Origin: Hellea sp.
GTDB taxonomy: Bacteria > Pseudomonadota > Alphaproteobacteria > Caulobacterales > Maricaulaceae
Reading direction: 5' to 3'
DNA length: 6,475 nucleotides
Assembly (NCBI GenBank): GCA_020628635.1
Contig: JAHDEU010000132.1
Span: 1 to 6,475, forward strand
Under the pieces are notes generated by a model. That model did no database searches, had not been told where the DNA came from, and saw nothing but the letters and a program-made list of their open reading frames with translations. Made by a program: the position numbers and the translations under genes. Shown piece by piece: positions 1-5,609 of the stretch; position 1 is the stretch's first letter; each line of letters begins with the position of its first letter.

Positions 1-93
1 CCGACGGCCTGCCCATGGCCCGAACTCGCCCCAGTAGGGATGGGCGCGCTGCGCGCGGCGCTTTCGTTGTGTCCCCCTCCACCACGATTTCAT
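1..93 (-). CDS. Possible 5' fragment of a gene running off the left edge (weak)
   Basis: On the minus strand an ATG at 93-91 opens a frame that stays open for 31 codons to the window edge. It begins MKSWWRGTQRKRR and continues with a tryptophan-rich, very basic stretch ending near GEFGPWAGRR. I do not recognise it. It lies about 100 bases downstream of the phasin stop, on the same strand. A purine-rich AAGGG sits about 12 bases before the ATG, which is further than ideal. Thirty-one open codons in GC-rich DNA is not strong evidence. It could equally be non-coding 3' sequence after the PHA locus. Confidence 0.17.
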   Translation of the reverse strand, partial: MKSWWRGTQRKRRAQRAHPYWGEFGPWAGRR

Positions 94-192
94 CGCGGGC
101 CCCCACCCTTGCGGGGAAATGTGTCACAACTATTTCAGCGCTAGCAGCCCGGAAAGCGACACGAGCATCTGCCGCGCCACGCGTGCACGCCC

Positions 193-666
193 CTATTTTT
201 TCGCGGCAGGCTTCTTCGCGGCTGGCTTCTTCTTCGCCGTGGTCGTCCGCTTGGTTGCGGCCCGTTTCGGCGTCGGCTTGGTCTGCATCTTCAGCAGTGC
301 GTCGAGCTTGTCCTCGATGCCGGCGAGCCGGGCTTCCACCGCGTCCAGCCGGTCGGACGAACCACCGCCCAGCAGGCGCTCGCGCATGGCGCTGATGCGC
401 TCCTCGGCGTTGATGTCGTCCTTCAAATCAGATGCCTTGCCGGCGAGCTGCGCGCCCTTGACCATGGCGGCCTGCTGGATCTTCTCGCCCTTGGCGGCGA
501 GATCGTCGAACACGCCGGAGGTGCCGCCGGTCAGGCCCTTGAGCGTGTCCTTGCCTTCCTCGAAGGCCTTGCCATAGGCGCCGATGCCGGCGAGCCAGAT
601 GCGGCGCGCGATGTCGCCGCCCTTTTTGTCCGACGTCTTGTCTTTCGGCGTGTTGTCATCGGACAT
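193..666 (-). CDS. PhaI/PhaF-type phasin with histone H1-like lysine/alanine tail
   Basis: This is a 157-residue PHA granule-associated protein that should coat the surface of intracellular polyester granules. Residues 18-33 (DIARRIWLAGIGAYGK) match the amphipathic ARKIWLAGIGAYA-type signature of the Pseudomonas phasins PhaI and PhaF. Residues about 34-100 are charged and helical. Residues 105-127 form a short leucine-heptad coiled coil (RLDAVEARLAGIEDKLDALL), which in this family mediates oligomerisation. Residues 130-157 are a Lys/Ala/Pro/Thr tail ending in repeated AAKKP, as in PhaF, whose tail binds DNA and helps partition granules. The frame is open far upstream, inside phaZ, but the ATG at 666 is chosen because AGGAG lies 6 bases before it and the phasin signature follows. 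It starts 32 bases after the phaZ stop, so the two are probably cotranscribed. The family call is firm. DNA binding is inferred from the tail alone. Confidence 0.9.
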   Translation of the reverse strand: MSDDNTPKDKTSDKKGGDIARRIWLAGIGAYGKAFEEGKDTLKGLTGGTSGVFDDLAAKGEKIQQAAMVKGAQLAGKASDLKDDINAEERISAMRERLLGGGSSDRLDAVEARLAGIEDKLDALLKMQTKPTPKRAATKRTTTAKKKPAAKKPAAKK

Positions 667-672
667 GGGAGG

Positions 673-677
673 CTCCT
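673..677 (-). promoter_or_regulatory. Ribosome binding site of the downstream phasin
   Basis: AGGAG on the minus strand lies 6 bases before the ATG at 666. It decides the start, because the same frame is open for hundreds of bases upstream, overlapping phaZ in another frame. Confidence 0.75.
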
Positions 678-698
678 GGTCGGGCGTGTGCGCGCTCT

Positions 699-1613
699 TT
701 AGGCAAGTGCGCCTTTGGGATTGCGGTCGTTGGCGTGGACGATCGATGCTGCAACACTCGGCACTTCGACCGGTTCCGCATGGGGGAACGGCATTTCGGG
801 TTCGCCGAAGAAATCGCGGATGATCTCCACCGTCTCGTCGCGGCGGGTCAGCAGAAAGAGGTGCCCTGCCCCGTCGATGACTTCCAGCCGGGAGCGGCGG
901 TAGAGCGCGTGCAGGATGCGGCCATTGATGACGGGCACGATCTGGTCGTTGCCGCCCATGATGATCAGCGTCTTGGCGCGGATGCGGCGGATGAAGGGGA
1001 TGGCGCTCCACCCGGCCATGGCGCCGAGCTGGAACAGATAGCCCTTGATGGAGGGCGGCACCATGTTGACGGAGAAGTCGCCCACGCCGGTCGCCGCGTC
1101 GCCGTAAAGCGTTTCGAAATTCTTCTTCAGGAAGTCGCGGTCGATATAGCGCCTGGGGCTCGCCATCTTGGACAGCGCCCTGGGATTGCCGGGCACCATG
1201 GTCCAACCGGGGCTGGTGGCACAGAGCACGAGGCGACGGATCATGTCGCGATTGGTGTGGGCGAATTGCTGCGCCGGGCCGCCGCCCCAGCTCACGCCGA
1301 GCACGTCCACGCGGTGATAGCCATTGTCTATCAGGATCTGGCGCGCGGCCCTGGCGACCCATTTGGGGCGGTAGGGCAGCGTCGGGTCAGGCGAGCCGCC
1401 CACGCCGGGCATATCAAACGTGATGATGTCGCGGCCCGTGAATGTGTCCGCGAAAAGCTGCGCGATCTCCAGATTGGCGCCGATGCCGTTGAAGAACAGC
1501 AGCGGCGTGCGCTTGCCATAGCCCTTGTCCACGCCGGTCCAGATCGCCGTGCGCAGTTTCTGGTTGCCGAATTTGGAAAAGAAAATCCGCGGCAGGTTGG
1601 GTTGGAAACTCAT
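699..1613 (-). CDS. phaZ: Intracellular medium-chain-length PHA depolymerase (alpha/beta hydrolase)
   Basis: This is a 304-residue cytoplasmic alpha/beta hydrolase predicted to cleave stored polyhydroxyalkanoate into 3-hydroxy acids. No signal peptide is seen, as expected for an intracellular depolymerase. Visible landmarks are the oxyanion-loop FNGIGAN (41-47), FDMPGVGGS (66-74), the nucleophile elbow GVSWGG with Ser108, QQFAH (115-119), MASPRRY (150-156), the acid residue Asp223 in GGNDQIVP, and His251 in GAGHLFLLTR. Both the order of motifs and the flanking words closely follow the Pseudomonas mcl-PHA depolymerase PhaZ as I recall it. The C-terminal tail of about 35 residues after the hydrolase core is less conserved. 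The start is supported by GAGGA 4 bases before the ATG. It lies 158 bases after phaC on the same strand and 32 bases before the phasin, so it may have its own promoter in the phaC-phaZ gap. The catalytic triad is assigned by motif, not by structure. Confidence 0.9.
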   Translation of the reverse strand: MSFQPNLPRIFFSKFGNQKLRTAIWTGVDKGYGKRTPLLFFNGIGANLEIAQLFADTFTGRDIITFDMPGVGGSPDPTLPYRPKWVARAARQILIDNGYHRVDVLGVSWGGGPAQQFAHTNRDMIRRLVLCATSPGWTMVPGNPRALSKMASPRRYIDRDFLKKNFETLYGDAATGVGDFSVNMVPPSIKGYLFQLGAMAGWSAIPFIRRIRAKTLIIMGGNDQIVPVINGRILHALYRRSRLEVIDGAGHLFLLTRRDETVEIIRDFFGEPEMPFPHAEPVEVPSVAASIVHANDRNPKGALA

Positions 1614-1676
1614 GTCGTCCTCGAAGCGTTGCTCGGCTTCGGGTCCACAGCCCCCAGCACGGTATGAACATTACCT

Positions 1677-1705
1677 CGTTAACCAGCGTTGTTAAATAGT
1701 TAACG
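1677..1705. repeat. Cluster of TTAAC words forming a CGTTAAC/GTTAACG inverted repeat
   Basis: In the phaC-phaZ gap, the hexamer palindrome GTTAAC occurs at 1678-1683 and 1699-1704. A third GTTAA lies between them at 1691-1695. The outer copies extend to a perfect 7-base inverted repeat, CGTTAAC at 1677-1683 and GTTAACG at 1699-1705. The surrounding stretch, about 1665-1715, is distinctly AT-rich for this window. It lies about 65-100 bases upstream of the phaZ ATG, where a promoter or operator would be expected. The spacing of the TTAA words (9 and 4 bases) does not match the TTAA-N7-TTAA of CtrA boxes. The function is unknown. Confidence 0.4.
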
Positions 1706-1732
1706 CAGTTACAATCCCGCAGCGGGGTAACG

Positions 1733-1756
1733 GGGAGCACGGTTTCCCGCGCTCCC
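1733..1756 (-). other. Hairpin downstream of phaC without a T-tract
   Basis: GGGAGC (1733-1738) and GCTCCC (1751-1756) form a 6-base stem. It continues, after one A-C mismatch, as CGG/CCG around a TTTC loop. It starts 16 bases past the phaC stop on the minus strand, a typical place for a 3' mRNA structure. The bases that follow in the direction of phaC transcription are not T-rich, so this is not a standard Rho-independent terminator. It may protect or process the phaC 3' end, or only attenuate read-through into phaZ. Confidence 0.35.
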
Positions 1757-1771
1757 ATTTACTAAGAAGCG

Positions 1772-3451
1772 TCAGGTGAAGACGTATTCGCCGGGCGCCT
1801 GCGCGACCGGTGGGTTGGCCTTGTTGCCGAGGCTCTTCGGCGCGGCCTTCATCTCGCCCGAGCGCTCGCCGAGCCAGTCCTTCCAGCGCAGCCACCAGCT
1901 CTCGCCATAGGACTCCGCGCCTTCCAGCCACCGGTCCGCGCGGGGCGGGAAGTCGGGGTTGGTGAAATATTGCGCCTTGGGATTGCCCGGCGGGTTGATC
2001 AGGCTCTGGATATGGCCGGAATTGGACAGGATGAAGGTCGTGTCCCCGCCGAACAGCCGCACATTGCGGTAGCAGGCCTTCCACGGCGTGATGTGGTCGG
2101 TGATGCCCGCGACCATGAAGTTGTCCTGGGTCACGGCGGACAGGTCCACGATGTGGTCCATGAACAGCTCCGTCCGGTCGGGCCGGAAGGAGCGCTTCTG
2201 GAAGATGTCGAGATAGTCTGAGTGGAGCTGCGCCGGCAGATTGGTCGAATCGTTGTTCCAGTAGAGCACGTCGAAGGGCGGCGGGTTTTCGCCCATCAGG
2301 TAGTTGTTGACGACATAGTTCCAGATCAGGTCGTTGGGCCGCATCCAGGCGAAAGAGCGCGCGAGCTCGTCGCCCGCCAGAATGCCCTTGCGCTTGGAGT
2401 GTTTCCTCGCCTGCTCGATCGCGGCGTCTGTCACGAACAGCCCGACTTCGGAATCGGATTTCTTGCCGTCCAGCACGGACACCATCAGGGTGAAGCAGTT
2501 GACGCGGTCATCGCCGCGGGCTGCCAGCTCGCTCAGCATCAGCGCCATGGTCGTGCCGCCGGAACACGCCCCGGTCACGTTGAGGCGCTTGGACCGCGTG
2601 ATCTTGCAGACCGCATCCGTGGCGTCGATCAGCTCCTCGACATAGGTTTCCAGCCCCCAATGGGCGTGCTGGCGCGACGGGTTGCGCCAGGAGATCGCGA
2701 AGACCTGGAAGCCGCATTTCACGAGGAAGCGGATCAGCGACTTCTGCGCGTCCAGATCGACCGCGTAGTATTTGTTGATCTGCGGCGGGATGATCATCAG
2801 CGGGATCTTGAAGACCTGCTCGGTCGTCGGTTTGTACTGGATGATCTCCATCATCTCGGTCTTGTAGATCACCGCGCCGGGCGTGGTGGCGAGGTTCTTG
2901 CCGACCTCGAAGGGGCGGCCATCGACCTGGCTCGGCATGCCGCCATTATTGCGCAGGTCGTCATAGGCGTTCTTCAGCCCCTGCACGAGCGACTTGCCGC
3001 CGGTCTCGTACAGCTTCTTCATCGCGGCCGGATTGCCGAGCAGCGAGTTGGTCGGGGCGAGCGTGTCGCCGATGAGATCGGTCACGAATTTCGCGCGCGC
3101 CTTGTCGGCCGGGTGCATGCCGGAATCGTTGATCCAGCCGTCGAGTTCCCGGCGCATGGCGAGCCAGCTCTGCAGGCCGCGCTTGTAGATCGGGTTCTTG
3201 GACCACGTCTCGTCACGGAACCGGCGGTCCTTGGGATGGGGTGCGAGCTCGCTGTCGCCCTTGGCGATCTCGATGAGCTCCTTGCCGTAGGCCGTGACGT
3301 GCTTGGCAAACGGCTTGGGCTGCTTGGCGATATAGCCCGCCATCAGGCCGAGCGACTTGACCACTTCGGAGCGGCGGAAGCCCACCAGCGAATTGACCGC
3401 CGTGGTCGTTTCCGCTGCCTGTGCTCCGACTTTTTCCGTCTTCTCGGCCAT
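1772..3451 (-). CDS. phaC: Polyhydroxyalkanoate synthase, class II-like
   Basis: This is a 559-residue cytosolic, granule-bound enzyme that polymerises (R)-3-hydroxyacyl-CoA into PHA with release of CoA. The N-terminal part (about 1-200) has the family words DRRFRD (75-80), NPIY (86-89), APTN (132-135) and NNGGMPSQV (168-176). The catalytic alpha/beta domain carries PPQINKYYAVDL (222-233), SWRNP (254-258), the lipase-like box GACSGG with nucleophile Cys296, Asp452 in GITDHITPW, and His480 in SNSGHIQSLINPPGNPKA. The end has SWWLRWKDWLGERSGE (518-533). Length and wording match the class II synthases of Pseudomonas (about 560 residues, nucleophile also at 296), while class I enzymes run to about 590 residues or more. 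This suggests medium-chain monomers, but specificity is inferred. AAGGA 8 bases before the ATG supports the start. It lies downstream of a phasin and a terminator, so it is probably fed by its own promoter or by read-through. Confidence 0.95.
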   Translation of the reverse strand: MAEKTEKVGAQAAETTTAVNSLVGFRRSEVVKSLGLMAGYIAKQPKPFAKHVTAYGKELIEIAKGDSELAPHPKDRRFRDETWSKNPIYKRGLQSWLAMRRELDGWINDSGMHPADKARAKFVTDLIGDTLAPTNSLLGNPAAMKKLYETGGKSLVQGLKNAYDDLRNNGGMPSQVDGRPFEVGKNLATTPGAVIYKTEMMEIIQYKPTTEQVFKIPLMIIPPQINKYYAVDLDAQKSLIRFLVKCGFQVFAISWRNPSRQHAHWGLETYVEELIDATDAVCKITRSKRLNVTGACSGGTTMALMLSELAARGDDRVNCFTLMVSVLDGKKSDSEVGLFVTDAAIEQARKHSKRKGILAGDELARSFAWMRPNDLIWNYVVNNYLMGENPPPFDVLYWNNDSTNLPAQLHSDYLDIFQKRSFRPDRTELFMDHIVDLSAVTQDNFMVAGITDHITPWKACYRNVRLFGGDTTFILSNSGHIQSLINPPGNPKAQYFTNPDFPPRADRWLEGAESYGESWWLRWKDWLGERSGEMKAAPKSLGNKANPPVAQAPGEYVFT

Positions 3452-3459
3452 TCATCCCA

Positions 3460-3464
3460 TCCTT
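3460..3464 (-). promoter_or_regulatory. Ribosome binding site of phaC
   Basis: AAGGA on the minus strand lies 8 bases before the phaC ATG at 3451. It follows an A-rich stretch and supports this start. Confidence 0.65.
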
Positions 3465-3511
3465 TTTCTTGCTTTCAGTCACACAACCGCATTTCCGCGG
3501 ATGCCGCAAAC

Positions 3512-3546
3512 AAAAAGGGCGCGTGCAACAAAGGTTGCACGCGCCC
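3512..3546 (-). terminator. Strong Rho-independent terminator between the upstream phasin and phaC
   Basis: A perfect 13-base inverted repeat (3517-3529 with 3534-3546, GGGCGCGTGCAAC and its complement) encloses a 4-base loop. Read on the minus strand it is followed directly by TTTTTGTTTG. This is the classic GC-stem plus U-tract, placed 116 bases after the upstream phasin stop and about 60 bases before the phaC start. It should end most phasin transcripts and let phaC be expressed at a lower level or from a promoter in 3452-3511. The core TGCAAC...GTTGCA is also a TGC-rich palindrome, so a second role as a protein-binding site cannot be excluded. Confidence 0.85.
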
Positions 3547-3662
3547 GGTCCGGAAACCTCGTGGATGTCAGTCGGGGAGAGAGACGAGCGAGGACATCGG
3601 ACGACTGCGCGCGCACACCATATGGGGAGGGTGGAATGCGCGGCAGGGTTTGGAAGGGAGCC

Positions 3663-4109
3663 TTAGGCGGCTTTCTTCGCAGTCTTTGCCGTCTGGGTCT
3701 TGGCGGTCGTGGCGCGCGGCGTGGCGGCTTTTTTCGACAGGGCCTTGATCTTCTTGTTGAGGGTCTTGACCTCGGCTTCGAGCTCTTCGACGCGGCGGTC
3801 GGCGCGGTTCAGCGGCACGACTTTCGACACGGTCTCGACGGTTTCCTTGCGCAGCTCGGTGGCCTTGGCGCGAGCGTCCTTGGTCAGCTCCAGGCCTTTT
3901 TCCTCGATCACTTCGCCGCGCTTGATCAGCGTCTCGACGAGCGTGCCGGTGCCGGTCTTGAGCTGGTCCAGACGCAGCTGGGCACGCTCATAGGCCAGGC
4001 CGTACAGGCCGACATAGGCGAGAGCGGATTTGCGGGCCGTCGCGCGGACATCGTCCAGCGTGATCTTGGTCTCGGTTTTGGTTTCGGTTTTTTCGGCAGT
4101 CTTGGTCAT
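3663..4109 (-). CDS. Phasin-like protein with coiled coil and basic tail
   Basis: This is a 148-residue, lysine-rich helical protein, probably a second PHA granule coat protein. Residues 1-16 are a Lys/Thr/Glu repeat (KTETKTETK). Residues 23-50 (ATARKSALAYVGLYGLAYER and following) resemble the ARKIWLAGIGAYA segment of PhaI-type phasins in a diverged form. Residues about 55-95 are a charged amphipathic helix. Residues 105-126 are a coiled coil (RVEELEAEVKTLNKKIKALSKK), and 127-148 are an Ala/Thr/Lys tail like a short histone H1 tail. The start at 4109 is preferred over an in-frame ATG at 4169 because AAGGA stands 7 bases before it and the extra 20 residues (beginning MRPIWVSSNN) look non-coding. 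It is followed by a strong terminator and then phaC, so it is the first gene of the PHA locus. It is divergent from the antiporter gene. A phasin role rests on domain pattern and neighbours. A nucleoid or general coiled-coil role is the alternative. Confidence 0.75.
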   Translation of the reverse strand: MTKTAEKTETKTETKITLDDVRATARKSALAYVGLYGLAYERAQLRLDQLKTGTGTLVETLIKRGEVIEEKGLELTKDARAKATELRKETVETVSKVVPLNRADRRVEELEAEVKTLNKKIKALSKKAATPRATTAKTQTAKTAKKAA

Positions 4110-4116
4110 GGTGTTT

Positions 4117-4121
4117 TCCTT
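4117..4121 (-). promoter_or_regulatory. Ribosome binding site of the first phasin
   Basis: AAGGA on the minus strand stands 7 bases before the ATG at 4109. It favours this start over the longer in-frame alternative at 4169. It abuts the arm of an inverted repeat (4120-4128). Confidence 0.7.
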
Positions 4122-4170
4122 TGCGCCCCAACGGTTGGGGTTGTTCGATGAGACCCAGATAGGGCGCAAA
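4120..4170. repeat. Nested inverted repeats in the divergent phasin/antiporter region
   Basis: TTTGCGCCC (4120-4128) and GGGCGCAAA (4162-4170) are a perfect 9-base inverted repeat 33 bases apart. Inside, CCCCAAC (4126-4132) and GTTGGGG (4134-4140) form a second, compact hairpin that shares bases with the left arm, so the two structures are mutually exclusive. The left arm touches the phasin ribosome binding site at 4117-4121. On RNA read from the minus strand this could act as a leader switch; on DNA it could be an operator. No confident -35/-10 pair was identified for either gene in the 125 bases between 4110 and 4234. Confidence 0.45.
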
Positions 4171-4234
4171 ATTAGAAACCGCGTCCTAATCGCTTTTCCT
4201 TCCCCTGCCCGGCACGCAGCGCTAAGTGCGCGCC

Positions 4235-5572
4235 ATGCTGACCCTGTTCGAAATCGCGGCCCTGCTGCTGGTGCTCTCCGCGGTGCTGTCCTTCATAAAC
4301 CGCGCCTATCTGAAGCTGCCGCACACGATCGGCCTGCTGGTCATGGCGCTGCTGGCGTCATTCCTGGTCATGTTCCTGCACGCGGTCGCGCCGGGACTGC
4401 GCATCTACGAGACGCTGACGGGCGCAGTCGGGCAGATCGACTTCAACGAAACGCTGATGAAGGGCATGCTGGGCTTTCTGCTGTTTGCGGGCGCGCTGCA
4501 TGTGGACATCACCAAGCTGAAACAGGCCAAATGGGCCATCGGCGCCATGGCGACATTCGGCGTGGTGCTGTCCACCTTCATCGTCGGCACGGGCTTCTGG
4601 TTGCTGGCGGGACTGTTCGGCGTGGACATCCCCTATATCTGGGCGCTGGTCTTCGGCGCGCTGATCAGCCCGACCGACCCGGTTGCCGTGCTGTCCATCC
4701 TCAAGACCGTGAAGATGCCCAAGAGCCTGGAAACCAAGATCGCGGGCGAAAGCCTGTTCAATGACGGCGTGGGCGTGGTGGTCTTCACCCTGATCGTGGC
4801 CATCGCGACGGGCGGGGCGTCGGCCCATGCGCTGCTGAGCGACACGACCCTGCTGGCCGGACCCGTCATGGCGACGGGTGGTGTGGCGAGTTTCAGCGTG
4901 CTGGACGTGGTCGAGCTGTTTCTCGTGGACGCGGTCGGCGGCGCCATCCTTGGCGGGATCGCGGGCTATATCGCCTATCTCATGATGAAGCGCATCGACG
5001 ATCCGGCCATTGAAATCCTGATCAGCCTTGCGCTCGTGGCCGGAGCCTATGCGCTCTGCTACCGGATCGACATTCTCGGCCATCACCTGTCCGGGCCCAT
5101 CGCGGTCGTCGTGGCGGGGCTGATGATCGGCAATCAGGGCGCGGCTTTCGCCATGTCCGAGAAGACGCGCGAAACGCTGTTCGGCTTCTGGCACATGATC
5201 GACGAGATCCTGAACTCCGTGCTGTTCCTGCTGATCGGGCTGGAGATCCTCGTGCTGGGCCTCAACCCCAGCTTCGGCCTCATCACGCTGATCGCCATCC
5301 CGCTAGTCCTGCTCGCGCGCCTGACCGCCGTGTCGGTCCCCATGAAGACCATCGGCGCGTTCAAGGAATTCACCAAGGGCGCGATCCCCGTGCTGACATG
5401 GGGCGGCGTGCGCGGCGGCATTTCGGTCGCGCTGGCGCTGTCCCTGCCTGACACGGAATACAAGCCGCTGATCCTCACGGCCACCTACGGCATCGTCGTG
5501 TTCTCCATCATCGTGCAGGGTCTGACGATCAAAAGAGTTGTGCAAAAAGCCGTCGATCCGACGCTTTTGTAA
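4235..5572 (+). CDS. CPA1-family Na+/H+ (cation/proton) antiporter, NhaP type
   Basis: This is a 445-residue inner-membrane protein with about 12-13 hydrophobic segments, predicted to exchange Na+ (or K+) for H+ in pH and salt homeostasis. Diagnostic CPA1 motifs are FLLFAGALHVD (81-91), the ion-site ISPTDPVAVL (144-153, Asp148), GESLFNDGVGVVVF (171-184, with the Asn176-Asp177 pair), and WGGVRGGISVALALSLP (389-405, conserved Arg393). After the last membrane segment only about 15 residues remain, so there is no cytosolic RCK or cyclic-nucleotide domain. The start is uncertain. An in-frame GTG at 4226 would add three residues, and neither start has a clear ribosome binding site. The ATG is chosen because the first membrane helix begins directly after it. 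It is divergent from the PHA phasin, and no functional link with the PHA genes is evident. The exact cation cannot be read from the sequence. Confidence 0.9.
   Translation: MLTLFEIAALLLVLSAVLSFINRAYLKLPHTIGLLVMALLASFLVMFLHAVAPGLRIYETLTGAVGQIDFNETLMKGMLGFLLFAGALHVDITKLKQAKWAIGAMATFGVVLSTFIVGTGFWLLAGLFGVDIPYIWALVFGALISPTDPVAVLSILKTVKMPKSLETKIAGESLFNDGVGVVVFTLIVAIATGGASAHALLSDTTLLAGPVMATGGVASFSVLDVVELFLVDAVGGAILGGIAGYIAYLMMKRIDDPAIEILISLALVAGAYALCYRIDILGHHLSGPIAVVVAGLMIGNQGAAFAMSEKTRETLFGFWHMIDEILNSVLFLLIGLEILVLGLNPSFGLITLIAIPLVLLARLTAVSVPMKTIGAFKEFTKGAIPVLTWGGVRGGISVALALSLPDTEYKPLILTATYGIVVFSIIVQGLTIKRVVQKAVDPTLL
5545..5568 (+). terminator. Terminator-like hairpin across the antiporter 3' end
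   Basis: AAAAGC (5545-5550), a bulged C, and GTCG (5552-5555) pair with CGACGCTTTT (5559-5568) around a 3-base loop, giving an A-tract/stem/T-tract arrangement. The T-tract runs straight into the TAA stop at 5570. It would let antiporter transcription end within its own coding region just before the downstream promoter. The stem is short and bulged, so termination strength is uncertain. Confidence 0.4.
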
Positions 5573-5600
5573 TTACACCGTCCATGTTCGAGGTTATAGC
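5573..5600 (+). promoter_or_regulatory. Candidate promoter of the metal-uptake pair
   Basis: TTACAC (5573-5578) as a -35 element and TATAGC (5595-5600) as a -10 element are separated by 16 bases. The start site would then fall near 5606-5610, at or just before the ATG at 5610. There is no ribosome binding site before that ATG, so a leaderless mRNA is plausible, a form common in alphaproteobacteria. This is a pattern match only. Confidence 0.4.
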
Positions 5601-5605
5601 GTAAC
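5593..5605. promoter_or_regulatory. Zur-box-like operator
   Basis: GTTATAGCGTAAC is an inverted repeat with one mismatch (GTTAT, 3 bases, GTAAC). It closely resembles the proteobacterial Zur core GTTATAATATAAC. It overlaps the candidate -10 element and ends 4 bases before the small-protein ATG, the right place for repression by zinc-loaded Zur. The downstream ZnuD-like receptor gives independent support, since znuD genes are known Zur targets. The match is imperfect and was found by eye. Confidence 0.5.
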
Positions 5606-5609
5606 GGCT

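Noticed and set aside
667..1362. Upstream extension of the phasin reading frame into phaZ
   Set aside because: The frame is open by chance inside phaZ. The phasin signature and AGGAG point to the start at 666, and the upstream translation is Arg/Pro-rich noise.
735..1667. A 310-codon plus-strand open frame opposite phaZ
   Set aside because: Antisense shadow of phaZ, whose catalytic motifs are all intact. The opposite product is a low-information Ala/Asp/His/Val sequence.
1677..1705. CtrA binding site
   Set aside because: The TTAA words are 9 and 4 bases apart, not the 7 required by the TTAA-N7-TTAA consensus.
1711..1730. Second terminator at the CCCGC-A-GCGGG mini-hairpin after phaC
   Set aside because: The loop is a single base and there is no T-run on the minus strand, so termination is not supported.
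2222..3748. A 508-codon plus-strand open frame opposite phaC
   Set aside because: It mirrors the codons of a certain gene in GC-rich DNA. Its composition is the usual Arg/Ala/Val/His/Asp/Gln shadow pattern, it has no recognisable motif, and it runs through the terminator hairpin.
4358..5194. A 278-codon minus-strand open frame opposite the antiporter
   Set aside because: Shadow of a membrane-protein gene; its composition (His/Gln/Asp/Arg) is the mirror of hydrophobic codons and shows no domain.
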